A stretch of DNA of 64,000 nucleotides. Source: Flavobacterium glaciei (GTDB lineage: Bacteria > Bacteroidota > Bacteroidia > Flavobacteriales > Flavobacteriaceae). Of the stretch, positions 8,733 through 16,864 are shown piece by piece. Numbering within the stretch: the first letter of the stretch is position 1; each line of letters starts with the position of its first letter. The translations under genes were made by a program, and so were the position numbers. The notes below the pieces were generated by a model. The model had not been told where the DNA came from. It made no database searches and saw only the letters and a list, made by a program, of their open reading frames with translations. The stretch covers positions 62,001 to 126,000 of the forward strand of contig NZ_QQBA01000003.1 of NCBI RefSeq assembly GCF_003350545.1. The letters run 5' to 3'.

Positions 8733-9236
8733 TTACTTTTTCTTCAAACTACTATACCATTCCTTTAGTGACGGATACATATAACCCGCTGTTTTTTGAA
8801 TTGGATTGTAAAAAAGAGAATTGTCTAAAGTTTCTTTTTTGGCTAAAATATAATTGTAATTTATTTTTTCGAAAACGGCAAAGACAATACTGATAATCAA
8901 AATTGTTTTGAGCACTCGGAAAAAACCACCGCCCAATTTATTCAACCAACCTAAAAATGCAAAATCAGCAATTCCAGTCAGGAACTTCCCTAAAATTGTT
9001 ACTAATACAACCACCGCAATAAACGTAAGTATAAAGGCAACAACCTGGATTGTATTGGGATTCCATTTGACATATCCCATTAAAATGTCCCTGATAAAGG
9101 AGGAGAATTTGACGGCAAAATAAATTCCTGCTAATAGCGAAACTAACGAAGCTAGTTCTACAAAAAGTCCGTTTTTCAATCCTTTATAAAAAGCAAAGGC
9201 AAGCAGCACACCTAAAATAATATCTAAAAGTCCCAT
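8733..9236 (-). CDS. cvpA: CvpA family membrane protein
   Basis: A 167-aa protein with four predicted TM helices and the CvpA family opening (GLLDIILGVLLAFAFYKGLK). CvpA proteins are required for colicin V production and for bile or envelope stress tolerance in enterobacteria; their precise activity is unresolved. It converges with batE and is divergent from the 9379 gene. A promoter pair for the two divergent genes lies in 9262-9315. Length and topology are normal. Confidence 0.85.
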   Translation of the reverse strand: MGLLDIILGVLLAFAFYKGLKNGLFVELASLVSLLAGIYFAVKFSSFIRDILMGYVKWNPNTIQVVAFILTFIAVVVLVTILGKFLTGIADFAFLGWLNKLGGGFFRVLKTILIISIVFAVFEKINYNYILAKKETLDNSLFYNPIQKTAGYMYPSLKEWYSSLKKK

Positions 9237-9261
9237 TGTAATTCAATAATAAATAGAAAGG

Positions 9262-9295
9262 CAAATATAAAAGAATTGTTCTTTACTGTTGCCAA
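9262..9295 (-). promoter_or_regulatory. Bacteroidetes-type promoter for cvpA
   Basis: On the minus strand, TATATTTG (9262-9269) fits the TAnnTTTG -7 box, with TTG (9293-9295) 23 nt upstream as a -33 element. The -7 box is 25 nt from the cvpA start. The -33 element lies next to that of the divergent plus-strand promoter. Confidence 0.5.
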
Positions 9296-9315
9296 TTTTC
9301 AAGTTCTTATCTTTG
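9289..9315 (+). promoter_or_regulatory. Bacteroidetes-type promoter for the 9379 gene
   Basis: TTG at 9289-9291 and TATCTTTG at 9308-9315 are 16 nt apart, matching the -33/-7 layout of Bacteroidetes housekeeping promoters. Between the promoter and the gene lies a short tandem of the word ataattcata (about 9343-9373). Confidence 0.5.
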
Positions 9316-9378
9316 CCAAAATAATTTTATGAGAGATGATTTCATAATTTATAATTCATAATTCATAATTCATAAAAA

Positions 9379-9735
9379 ATGTCAAGAGACACACAACTTA
9401 AAGATCGCTGGGAACAGCTAGTTAATATACTTTCTAATCAATTTTCGCAAGGGGAAGATTTAGATTTAGACGCCATTATATATTTAATTGGAGTACAAGA
9501 ACTTGGTAAAGTACACAAAGAATTCAAAAAAGACGAGAAATTAAACTTGATGCACATCGCGATTTGCCGTTTATTAGAACCGTATGGTTTTTATGAATTC
9601 GAGTTTTTTGATGAAGATGGATGGCCACATTACAAAGTAAAAGAGGAATTACCACCGCTAAAAGCTGGAGAACAATCGGTTTTGATGAAAGAAGCAATAG
9701 TGAATTACTTCTTGGAACGAGAGGTAATAAAATAG
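9379..9735 (+). CDS. Conserved flavobacterial hypothetical protein
   Basis: A 118-aa acidic, soluble protein with no signal peptide or TM helix. It looks mixed alpha/beta, with a helical N-terminal part (RWEQLVNILSNQF, IIYLIGVQELGKV) and a C-terminal segment rich in aromatic and acidic residues (YGFYEFEFFDEDGWPHYK). The start ATG at 9379 follows a run of tandem ataattcata words. I do not recognise a functional family. It has its own promoter and is followed by pheS after a 104-nt gap; I cannot assign a role. Confidence 0.7.
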   Translation: MSRDTQLKDRWEQLVNILSNQFSQGEDLDLDAIIYLIGVQELGKVHKEFKKDEKLNLMHIAICRLLEPYGFYEFEFFDEDGWPHYKVKEELPPLKAGEQSVLMKEAIVNYFLEREVIK

Positions 9736-9815
9736 CTAATTTAAACAACATTGTTAGTTTTAAATGTAATGCAACAAACTTGAAACTTTAAATGTGAAAC
9801 TTGGAACAAATTTCT

Positions 9816-9823
9816 TAAATTTG
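9816..9823 (+). promoter_or_regulatory. -7 promoter box for pheS
   Basis: TAAATTTG fits TAnnTTTG and lies 17-24 nt before the pheS ATG. No convincing TTG at the -33 position is visible. The sequence upstream (about 9769-9810) is a loose tandem of gaaacttt/gaaacttg words. Confidence 0.4.
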
Positions 9824-9839
9824 CACTCTCAATTACGGA

Positions 9840-10865
9840 ATGAAAATGATAGATAAGATAAAAGAATATATTGGCGAAGCACAGGCCTTTTCAACGCAAA
9901 ATGCAGCAGAATTAGAAACTTTCCGAATCAAATTTTTAGGAAGCAAAGGACTTTTGAAAGAGCTTTTCGCTGAATTTAAAAATGTTCCTAACGACCAAAA
10001 AAAGGAATTCGGACAGGTAATAAACCTGCTTAAAACTTCTGCCGAAGAAAAAGTAAAATCCATTCAGGAAGCTCTAGAAAGCAAAGAAGAAAGTAAAGGG
10101 TTTTATGGTGATTTGACCCGTTCTGCGGAACCAATGATTATTGGCTCTCGTCACCCTATTTCATTGGTTAAAAACCAAATTATAGATATCTTTTCTACCA
10201 TAGGTTTCAATGTTTCTGAAGGTCCTGAAATCGAAGACGACTGGCATAATTTCACAGCATTAAACTTACCGGAATACCACCCGGCACGTGACATGCAAGA
10301 CACGTTTTTTATTCAAACAAATCCTGATATTTTGTTACGTACACATACATCATCCGTACAAGTGCGGTATATGGAAAATAATAAACCGCCAATCCGCACC
10401 ATTTCTCCAGGTCGCGTCTTCCGTAATGAAGCTGTTTCGTCCCGTTCACACTGTATTTTCCACCAAGTAGAAGGATTATACATTGACAAAGACGTTTCTT
10501 TTGCTGATTTAAAACAAACGCTTTTGTATTTCACCAAAGAGATGTTTGGAAAATCAAAAATCCGTTTGCGTCCGTCTTATTTTCCGTTTACAGAGCCAAG
10601 CGCCGAGGTTGATATTTATTGGGGTCTAAAAACAGAAACCGATTATAGAATTACTAAAGGAACCGGTTGGTTAGAAATCATGGGTTGCGGAATGGTAGAT
10701 CCTAATGTTTTGAAAAACTGTGGAATCAATCCTGATGAATATAACGGTTTTGCATTTGGTATGGGAATAGAAAGAATCGCCATGTTGTTGTATCAAATTG
10801 GCGATATTCGTATGTTTTATGAAAATGACGTTCGTTTCCTAGAGCAATTTAAATCCTCAATTTAG
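9840..10865 (+). CDS. pheS: Phenylalanine-tRNA ligase alpha subunit
   Basis: A 341-aa class II aminoacyl-tRNA synthetase alpha subunit of the (alpha-beta)2 PheRS. It has an N-terminal coiled-coil arm (residues 1-85), then the catalytic core with the motif 2 region ([20 protein letters not shown]) and the motif 3 region ([16 protein letters not shown]). Length is normal. The ATG at 9840 begins [10 protein letters not shown]; an ATG two codons in is possible. The beta subunit gene pheT is not next to it and must lie elsewhere, which is usual in Bacteroidetes. Confidence 0.96.
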   Translation: MKMIDKIKEYIGEAQAFSTQNAAELETFRIKFLGSKGLLKELFAEFKNVPNDQKKEFGQVINLLKTSAEEKVKSIQEALESKEESKGFYGDLTRSAEPMIIGSRHPISLVKNQIIDIFSTIGFNVSEGPEIEDDWHNFTALNLPEYHPARDMQDTFFIQTNPDILLRTHTSSVQVRYMENNKPPIRTISPGRVFRNEAVSSRSHCIFHQVEGLYIDKDVSFADLKQTLLYFTKEMFGKSKIRLRPSYFPFTEPSAEVDIYWGLKTETDYRITKGTGWLEIMGCGMVDPNVLKNCGINPDEYNGFAFGMGIERIAMLLYQIGDIRMFYENDVRFLEQFKSSI

Positions 10866-10954
10866 TCAAAAGTTATAAAGTCATAAAGTCGAAAGAAATC
10901 CCTGTTTACGAATTTCCTCGACTTTATGACTATACGACCTAGGACATTAAGACT
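10865..10954. repeat. Palindrome built on gtcataaagtc, after pheS
   Basis: Bases 10879-10892 and 10918-10931 form a perfect 14-bp inverted pair (agtcataaagtcga). The symmetry continues weakly outward to 10865 and 10954 (8 of the next 14 positions match). The words gtcataaag and gttataaag recur within each arm. It begins at the last base of the pheS stop codon. AT-rich stem and no T tract argue against a simple terminator. Confidence 0.65.
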
Positions 10955-10959
10955 AACTT

Positions 10960-11367
10960 ATGAAAAAAGACATCATCATCCCCGAAGTAGAAAACGTATT
11001 TCTTGCCGTAGTTCAAGAATGGAGTGACGATTTTATGGAAAAAGTGTGGTATGCTTATTTAGTCAATGATAGCGATTTCTTAATTGAAAGCGTTATGGTT
11101 GTATCTAAAGCATTTGGAACCATAGACGGGGAAATGAAAAAAACATCACTTTTACGTCACGCTTTTGTCGAAGTACCAGCGGTTTCAGTGGTAAAAATTG
11201 AAATGATTGAAAAAAGCGTTTTGGCACTAAACAATGAGTTCATGCTTACGTTTTTTATTGGAGACAAATTATACGATAAAAAATTCATTTTCAAGGCACA
11301 TTCCATTCATGAGGATTTTGTTGAAGAAGTGCCCATTCTATTTGTTGACGGCGTTATCGTGAGATAA
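10960..11367 (+). CDS. Conserved hypothetical protein downstream of pheS
   Basis: A 135-aa cytoplasmic protein with predicted beta-rich structure, alternating hydrophobic strands such as FLIESVMVVSKAF, VVKIEMIEKSV and FMLTFFIG. No signal peptide, TM helix or recognised motif. It follows pheS by 94 nt, a gap occupied by a palindrome. I do not recognise the family. Its 3' end overlaps by 30 nt with the theoretical end of the broken small membrane gene on the other strand. Confidence 0.7.
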   Translation: MKKDIIIPEVENVFLAVVQEWSDDFMEKVWYAYLVNDSDFLIESVMVVSKAFGTIDGEMKKTSLLRHAFVEVPAVSVVKIEMIEKSVLALNNEFMLTFFIGDKLYDKKFIFKAHSIHEDFVEEVPILFVDGVIVR

Positions 11368-11586
11368 GTCCATATTAGTTTCACTCTTTATTTTCTTCTT
11401 CCAACTAAAATAACTTACCACAAATATTCCGGCCAGAACGAATAATGCGGTACGTATTGTGTTTTTTTCAGATAAATATACCTCTTGAAAAGTCATACTG
11501 TATAAATCAAAAGCAGCAGTAATAAAAGAAACAAGTAGTCCCCAAATTAATCCGTACTTAAGTTGATATTTCTATCTTTTACTCAT
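11338..11586 (-). pseudogene. Broken tandem paralogue of the 71-aa membrane protein (stop at codon 5)
   Basis: Reading from ATG 11586-11584, the frame gives MSKR, a TAG stop at 11572-11574, then KYQLKYGLIWG and a full hydrophobic protein to 11338. Aligned with its intact neighbour at 11596-11811 (MNERWKYQIKTGGIWG), the TAG stands where the neighbour has Trp (TGG). The rest is open and ends in a related tail (FVVSYFSWKKK against VLGYFTWKSK). No good in-frame start follows the stop early enough to save the first TM helix. This looks like a recent nonsense mutation in one of two tandem copies, unless it is a sequencing error. Confidence 0.75.
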
Positions 11587-11595
11587 AAAAATGAT

Positions 11596-11811
11596 TTAGC
11601 GGCTTTGTTGTTTAACTTTTGATTTCCAGGTAAAATAACCTAAAACAAATATGCCTACAATGATATAAGTAGCTGCGCGAATATAAAAATTTGTCGTAGC
11701 AACCTGTTCTAAAAAAGGGGTTTCTTTAATGTCGAACAATACATTGAAAACCGTCATAAATATCCCCCAAATTCCGCCAGTTTTAATCTGGTATTTCCAT
11801 CTTTCGTTCAT
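11596..11811 (-). CDS. Small two-TM membrane protein
   Basis: A 71-aa protein with two predicted TM helices (about 11-27 and 44-62), a short charged N-terminus (MNERWKYQIK) and a basic C-terminus (WKSKVKQQSR). No recognised family. It lies 9 nt upstream, in its own direction, of a paralogue interrupted by a stop codon (11338-11586). The tandem arrangement suggests local duplication. Function unknown. Confidence 0.65.
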   Translation of the reverse strand: MNERWKYQIKTGGIWGIFMTVFNVLFDIKETPFLEQVATTNFYIRAATYIIVGIFVLGYFTWKSKVKQQSR

Positions 11812-11846
11812 GAAGAAACTGTGTTTGGTTGTTATTTGAAACTGAA

Positions 11847-12842
11847 TTAATCGAGTTTGTCGGTCAGTTTTTTAAATACTGTTTTGGCATCTTGGCCTTC
11901 GTACAAAATACTATAAACAGCATCTATAATTGGCGTTTTAGCACCATAAGCCTGATTGAGCTTGTAAGCGCTTTTTGCGGCATAATATCCTTCGGCAACC
12001 ATACTCATTTCCATCATTGCTGATTTTACGGTGTATCCTTTACCAATCATATTTCCAAAGGTTCTGTTTCTAGAAAAAATAGAATATCCAGTAACTAATA
12101 AATCACCTAAATAAGCAGAATCATTGATGTTACGTTTCATTTTGTGAACTTTCTTAATAAACTTTTTCATCTCTCGAATCCCATTACTCATCAAAACAGA
12201 CTGAAAATTATCACCATATCCTAACCCATGTGCCATTCCTGCTGCAATAGCGTAAATATTCTTCAGCATAGCCGCATATTCTGTTCCTATGATATCATCT
12301 GTAATCTTAGTTTTGATGTAATTTCCAGATAAATTTTTAGCGACAATTTTAGCTTTGTCTGGGTCGCCACAAGCAATGGTAAGGTAAGAAAGACGCTCCA
12401 TAGCAACTTCTTCAGCGTGGCATGGGCCAGTGATTACGCCTATATTGTAATAAGGGATATCGTATCTAACATGGAAATGTTCGCCTACAATTAAGCTTGT
12501 TTCCGGAACAATTCCTTTAATTGCTGAAAAAATAATTTTGTTTTCTAGGGGAACGGTAAGTTTTTCTAGTTCGGCACCCACAAAAGCAGAAGGAATAGCG
12601 AAAATAATATAATCAGCGTAGGCTACGGCTTCGTTGATATCGCTAGTTAGTTTGAGTTTTTTGATATCAAATTCAACTGAACTTAAATAATTGGGGTTAT
12701 GTTTGTGTTTTTTAATGTGCTCTATAGCAGCTTCATTGCGCATGTACCATGAAATCTCGGTAAGATTTACACACAACATTTTTGCTATAGCAGTCGCCCA
12801 ACTTCCACCACCTATTACTGCGAATTTTATATTATCAGCCAT
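11847..12842 (-). CDS. gpsA: Glycerol-3-phosphate dehydrogenase [NAD(P)+]
   Basis: A 331-aa enzyme that reduces dihydroxyacetone phosphate to sn-glycerol 3-phosphate for phospholipid synthesis. The Rossmann motif is at the N-terminus (VIGGGSWATAIAKML), followed by the conserved TGPCHAEEVA and the catalytic-domain segment LKNIYAIAAGMAHGLGYG. I chose the ATG at 12842 (MADNIKF), which places the Rossmann strand at the usual distance; the upstream ATG at 12863 would add seven unlikely residues. Monocistronic, minus strand. Confidence 0.95.
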   Translation of the reverse strand: MADNIKFAVIGGGSWATAIAKMLCVNLTEISWYMRNEAAIEHIKKHKHNPNYLSSVEFDIKKLKLTSDINEAVAYADYIIFAIPSAFVGAELEKLTVPLENKIIFSAIKGIVPETSLIVGEHFHVRYDIPYYNIGVITGPCHAEEVAMERLSYLTIACGDPDKAKIVAKNLSGNYIKTKITDDIIGTEYAAMLKNIYAIAAGMAHGLGYGDNFQSVLMSNGIREMKKFIKKVHKMKRNINDSAYLGDLLVTGYSIFSRNRTFGNMIGKGYTVKSAMMEMSMVAEGYYAAKSAYKLNQAYGAKTPIIDAVYSILYEGQDAKTVFKKLTDKLD

Positions 12843-13080
12843 TTTTTTATTATGTTTAATCAAAAGTACTTAAAAAACCTTTAATCAAGCAAATTAAATT
12901 GACCCACAAACATACTGTTTGTATGGTTTTAGGAAGTAATTATCTTAAATTATTAAATTTAAAATAAATATTTTTCAATTTGCACACAATATAATTATGT
13001 CTGTTTCGTTATTGATATTTATTGTTGAATAAATTAACAAAAAATGCGGATTGAATTAGTTAGTTATATTTTGGAATTTT
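12843..13080. other. AT-rich intergenic region upstream of gpsA
   Basis: No gene seen. It should hold the gpsA promoter on the minus strand. A short inverted pair catac/gtatg lies at 12911-12925. On the plus strand, caatttgc near 12977-12984 is a poor promoter-like match ahead of the hairpin at 13081. I see nothing else that I can support. Confidence 0.4.
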
Positions 13081-13112
13081 AAAAGGCGTTCCCAAAATTG
13101 AGAACGCCTTTT
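13081..13112 (-). terminator. Rho-independent terminator for the alcohol dehydrogenase gene
   Basis: An 11-bp perfect stem, aaaaggcgttc (13081-13091) with gaacgcctttt (13102-13112), loop of 10 nt and A/T tracts on both sides. It lies 38 nt beyond the stop of the minus-strand adh gene and could work in both directions. Confidence 0.8.
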
Positions 13113-13149
13113 TAATTGAACTACTGTAATCTGCATTATGTTATTTGAA

Positions 13150-14313
13150 TTAATAACTCATTTCCACAATTGATTTCACTTTTTCTAAAGTGATATTTTG
13201 TTTCTCTCCTAATCCTAACCAACCTCTTTCTTCAAAACGATTTACAATAAAATCAGCTGTTTTATCAAAGTCTTTTGTGTAGTCAGATAATTTAGTGTCC
13301 ATTCCCATCGTATGGAAAAATTCAACTGTTTTGTTGATGGCTTCGTTTGCGATTTCGTCTTCAGTTCCAGATAAATTGAAAATACGTTTTCCGTATTGTG
13401 CTAATTTTCCCTTCTTAGTTTCAAACATCACTCGGTATAAATTTGGACCTACAACTGCCAATGTTCTGGCATGATCGATTCCATATAATGCAGTCAATTC
13501 ATGACCAATCATGTGTGTAGCCCAATCCGAAGGAACTCCTTTTTGGATTAATCCATTAAGCGCCATTGTACAACTCCACATAAAGTTAGAAGCCAAAGCA
13601 TAATCAGTAGGCTTTTCAACAACATCAGGACCAACTTGAATCAAAGTTTGTAAAATGCTTTCGGCAATTCGATCTTGAAGAAAGCCTTCGTGCGGATAGG
13701 TTAGATATTGTTCTAAAACATGAGTATACGCATCTACAACTCCGTTTTGTAATTGTCTTTTTGGCAAAGACTCAATTACCGTTGGATCGCAGATAGAAAA
13801 TTTTGGAAACAAGGCGCTACCTCCAAATGACAATTTTTCTTGCGTAGATTGAATAGTAACAACTCCGCCAGAATTCATTTCACTTCCTGTTGCAGGTAAT
13901 GTCAATATAGTTCCAAAAGGAATAGTTTTAGATACATCTTTAGTTAATACTCGTTTTTGAAGAATGTCCATTGGATTTCCATCAAAGTTAACAGCTGCCG
14001 AAATGAATTTTACTCCGTCAATTACAGAACCTCCGCCTACGGCAAGGATAAAGTCTATGTTTTGTTCTTTGATAACAGCAACCGCTTTCATCAATGTTTC
14101 AAAATGTGGATTTGGTTCAATTCCTGCAAATTCTAAGATTTCAAAACCTTTAAGATTGTTGATTACTTGTTCATGAATACCATTTTTGAAAATACTTCCA
14201 CCGCCATACGCTAAAAGGATTTTTGCTCCTTGAGGTACTAACGTTGATAGTTTTTCAATTTGTCCTTTTCCAAAAACTAAATTGGTAGGGTTGTATAATT
14301 CGAAATTTAACAT
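13150..14313 (-). CDS. Iron-containing alcohol dehydrogenase (YqhD/BdhA type)
   Basis: A 387-aa group III (iron/zinc) alcohol dehydrogenase. It has the cofactor-binding GGGSVIDGVKFI motif, the conserved LPATGSEMNSGGV and metal-site histidines in THVLEQYLTYP, DWATHMIGHELTALYG and IDHAR. The opening NFELYNPTNLVFGKGQ is typical of NADPH-dependent butanol dehydrogenase/YqhD enzymes, which reduce toxic aldehydes. It lies 4 nt after the exported DJ-1/PfpI gene, so the two form an operon. Together they suggest defence against reactive carbonyls under the divergent LysR regulator. Confidence 0.92.
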   Translation of the reverse strand: MLNFELYNPTNLVFGKGQIEKLSTLVPQGAKILLAYGGGSIFKNGIHEQVINNLKGFEILEFAGIEPNPHFETLMKAVAVIKEQNIDFILAVGGGSVIDGVKFISAAVNFDGNPMDILQKRVLTKDVSKTIPFGTILTLPATGSEMNSGGVVTIQSTQEKLSFGGSALFPKFSICDPTVIESLPKRQLQNGVVDAYTHVLEQYLTYPHEGFLQDRIAESILQTLIQVGPDVVEKPTDYALASNFMWSCTMALNGLIQKGVPSDWATHMIGHELTALYGIDHARTLAVVGPNLYRVMFETKKGKLAQYGKRIFNLSGTEDEIANEAINKTVEFFHTMGMDTKLSDYTKDFDKTADFIVNRFEERGWLGLGEKQNITLEKVKSIVEMSY

Positions 14314-14317
14314 CTTC

Positions 14318-15082
14318 TTATTTTTTTGAATTCAATTGGTTTAATAATTTCTCCGCAACTAGTTTAGACGAAGCTGGATTTTGACCTGTAATCAATAATC
14401 CATCTTCCACAGCGTATGATTGCCAATCTCCTATTTTAGAATAGATTGCACCATTAGCTTGTAAAGCATCTTCTAGTAAAAATGGAACTACATTTGTTAA
14501 TCCTACCGCTTCTTCTTCGGTGTTTGAAAACCCGGTTACTTTTTTGCCTTTAACTAAAAAATCGCCATTTACTTTTACGTTTTTCAATACTGCTGGAGAA
14601 TGACAAACAAAAGCAACAGGTTTATTGTTTGTGTAAAACGCTTCTATTAAAGCACCTGAAGATGCATCAGTTGCTAAATCCCATAATGGTCCATGACCTC
14701 CTGGATAAAAAACAGCATCATAATCAGCTTGATTAACATCAGCCAGTTTGTGTGTTTTGCTTAGTTTAGCTTGAAGCTCCGTATCTTTATCAAATCTTTT
14801 CGTGTCTTCAGTTGCTGAAGATGGATCTGAACTTTTTGGGTCAATTGGTGGCTGTCCTCCTAGTGGTGATGCAATATCAATAATTACTCCTTTATCTGCT
14901 AGCTCATAATATGGAGCGGCAAATTCTTCAATCCAAAATCCTGTTTTTTCTCCTGTGTTCCCTAATTCACTATGACTAGTTAGAACGAATAATACTTTTT
15001 TCATACCTTTTTTATTTTGTGCAGTTGCAGTAATACAACTTGCGGTTAATGCTATAATGGCAAATAATGCGATTTTCTTCAT
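14318..15082 (-). CDS. Exported DJ-1/PfpI family protein (Hsp31-like)
   Basis: A 254-aa class I glutamine amidotransferase-like protein. The nucleophile elbow is AFVCHSPAVL with C160-H161, and GFWIEE (about 48-53) carries the acidic residue typical of Hsp31/glyoxalase III proteins; YPGGHG is at 126-131. The N-terminus (MKKIALFAIIALTASC) is a signal sequence, cleaved either after AQ at about 22 or as a lipoprotein at C16. Export is unusual for DJ-1 proteins, which are normally cytoplasmic. It is cotranscribed with the aldehyde/alcohol reductase. Methylglyoxal or aldehyde detoxification is inferred. Confidence 0.88.
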   Translation of the reverse strand: MKKIALFAIIALTASCITATAQNKKGMKKVLFVLTSHSELGNTGEKTGFWIEEFAAPYYELADKGVIIDIASPLGGQPPIDPKSSDPSSATEDTKRFDKDTELQAKLSKTHKLADVNQADYDAVFYPGGHGPLWDLATDASSGALIEAFYTNNKPVAFVCHSPAVLKNVKVNGDFLVKGKKVTGFSNTEEEAVGLTNVVPFLLEDALQANGAIYSKIGDWQSYAVEDGLLITGQNPASSKLVAEKLLNQLNSKK

Positions 15083-15168
15083 TTCTGATTTTGTTTGTAC
15101 AAATTTACGATGAATATGCTATTAGTAAAAATAATTTAAATTATATTTGTGATAAATATATTTATATC

Positions 15169-16065
15169 ATGGTTAATCTCGAATGGTACCGAACGTTTAA
15201 ATCGGTTTATAAAAACGGAAATTTTTCTTTGGCTGCTAAAGAATTATTTATCAGTCAACCAGCTGTTAGTCAGCAAATATCAATGTTGGAGGCACATGTA
15301 GGATATAAACTTTTTAATCGAAAGTCTAAAGGCGTGGAACCTACGGAATACGCTAAGTTACTCAATAATTTAATCATCGAAGCACTGGACCGACTGGAAA
15401 ATGTCGAGAATGGTTTTCGTGCCAAAGCATTTAATGCCAATCGATTAATTTCTATTGGGATTTCAAAGCATTTGATGCGAAGTTTGGGAAGCGCATTGGT
15501 TTCCAAATTTGATTTTATCGATTTTAGCATCCATGAAAACGATGCGCTTTTTGAATTAGTAGATTCTAAAAAACTTGATTTTGCAGTTGTCACCAAACAA
15601 TATGATACGTTTGACACCATTCAGAAAAAGGTTGGCGAAATCAAACAAGTGATCGTAGGTTCTAATGATATTAATGCTTCCGAGCTGAAATCTAGGATTA
15701 AAATAAAGGATTTTTCTGCAACGGAACAGTGGTTAAACGACCAAAAATGGTTCAGCCACAATGCTCAAATTCCACATATCAAATTATTCTGGTTACATGT
15801 CTTTAACAAAAAAAGACCTTCGATGATTCCTAATTATATCATTCCATCCGAATACGAAATGCTCGAAATCATTTCGAAAAATACAGGAATAGGAGTAGTT
15901 TGGGATATCAATGCAAAAAATTTAATCGAAGAAAATAAAATTCAATTATTGTGGAATAGCAAGCAAATGCCAAGTACAGAGGTTTTTGTATTATCCGGTA
16001 AAAACGATAATTTGAGTACGATTTTTGAAAATGTTCAAGTAGAATTAAAAAAGGTTTTGGGGTAA
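15169..16065 (+). CDS. LysR family transcriptional regulator
   Basis: A 298-aa LysR regulator. I chose the ATG at 15169 (MVNLEWYRTFKSVYKNGNF), which places the winged helix-turn-helix (SLAAKELFISQPAVSQQI) at its normal distance; the longer frame from 15067 would run into the divergent gene. The effector domain at about 85-295 is somewhat divergent. The 86-nt gap to the DJ-1/adh operon is the usual size for a LysR control region, so it probably regulates that operon. The effector is unknown. Confidence 0.9.
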   Translation: MVNLEWYRTFKSVYKNGNFSLAAKELFISQPAVSQQISMLEAHVGYKLFNRKSKGVEPTEYAKLLNNLIIEALDRLENVENGFRAKAFNANRLISIGISKHLMRSLGSALVSKFDFIDFSIHENDALFELVDSKKLDFAVVTKQYDTFDTIQKKVGEIKQVIVGSNDINASELKSRIKIKDFSATEQWLNDQKWFSHNAQIPHIKLFWLHVFNKKRPSMIPNYIIPSEYEMLEIISKNTGIGVVWDINAKNLIEENKIQLLWNSKQMPSTEVFVLSGKNDNLSTIFENVQVELKKVLG

Positions 16066-16106
16066 TTAATTTTCAGTAAATTCTTTACTAAAAGAATGCT
16101 ATTCTA

Positions 16107-16180
16107 TTTGTCATTTCGACGAAGGAGAAATCTCAGTAGTAATTTTTGTTATGTGATTTCTACTTTGTCGAAATGACAAA
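16107..16180. repeat. Palindromic repeat gtcatttcgacgaaggagaaatc
   Basis: Arms 16107-16132 and 16155-16180 match as inverted copies at 24 of 26 positions, with a 22-nt loop. The core word gtcatttcgacgaaggagaaat is one I know as a common interspersed palindrome in flavobacterial genomes. It stands between the convergent lysR and nadD genes and could also stop transcription from both sides. Confidence 0.8.
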
Positions 16181-16234
16181 ACAGCTAAATTTTATGAATG
16201 TGGTGTAGCTAGGTAAAAATTACGAGCTCTTATA

Positions 16235-16858
16235 TTACTTCTTGTAAAAATTGTTGTGATCAATATATTCCCAAACCTTTGCAGGCAATAACGGCTGTAC
16301 ATTTTTTCCTTTCTTGATATTATCCCGAATAAATGTTGAAGATATTTCTACAACCGGAGCATCAATCATATGAATTTTTGTCCCGAAGTTTTGTGTAATT
16401 TTTGAATCCAAATTTTCTGCATCTTTTGCAATTACTTCTTCAACAGAAACTTTGGCATCAAGCCTTGGGTACACATAAATTTCATGATGCGCTAGAATTG
16501 CTTCGTAGTTTTTCCATTTGTGCAACGATTTTAAATTGTCTTCGCCCATGATTAAGGAGAATTCATACTTGGGATATTTTTCTTCTAAATGAACTAACGT
16601 ATTCACAGTGTAATTCGGCTGTGACAATTTAAACTCAATATCTGAAGGTTTTATTTTTGGAAAATCTTCGGTGGCAAGATGCACCATTTGAAGTCTATGG
16701 TAATCATCGAGCAATGTATTTTTTTTCTTCAAAGGGTTGTGTGGTGTAACCACCATCCAGATTTGGTCTAAATCAGAATGCTCCGCCATGTGATTGGCAA
16801 TGATGAGATGCCCAACATGAATGGGATTAAACGTTCCGAAATACAGACCTATTTTCAT
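16235..16858 (-). CDS. nadD: Nicotinate-nucleotide adenylyltransferase
   Basis: A 207-aa nucleotidyltransferase of NAD synthesis that converts nicotinate mononucleotide and ATP to deamido-NAD. The (G)TFNPIHVGH signature is at residues 8-17 and the C-terminal ISSTFIRDNIKKGK motif is present. Length is slightly above the usual 190. The neighbours on the same strand are gmk and yicC, with which it normally forms a cluster in flavobacteria. Here a four-helix-bundle gene flanked by inverted repeats lies between nadD and gmk. Confidence 0.94.
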   Translation of the reverse strand: MKIGLYFGTFNPIHVGHLIIANHMAEHSDLDQIWMVVTPHNPLKKKNTLLDDYHRLQMVHLATEDFPKIKPSDIEFKLSQPNYTVNTLVHLEEKYPKYEFSLIMGEDNLKSLHKWKNYEAILAHHEIYVYPRLDAKVSVEEVIAKDAENLDSKITQNFGTKIHMIDAPVVEISSTFIRDNIKKGKNVQPLLPAKVWEYIDHNNFYKK

Positions 16859-16864
16859 TTTTTT

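Noticed and set aside
9343..9373. Short CRISPR-like tandem (ataattcata words)
   Set aside because: Units are 10 nt and contiguous with no spacers, and no cas gene is present anywhere in the window.
12911..12925. Operator from the catac/gtatg inverted pair upstream of gpsA
   Set aside because: A 5-bp stem in AT-rich DNA is expected by chance, and no second copy was seen.
15067..15168. N-terminal extension of the LysR regulator
   Set aside because: It would cover the divergent operon control region and place 34 non-homologous residues before the helix-turn-helix.
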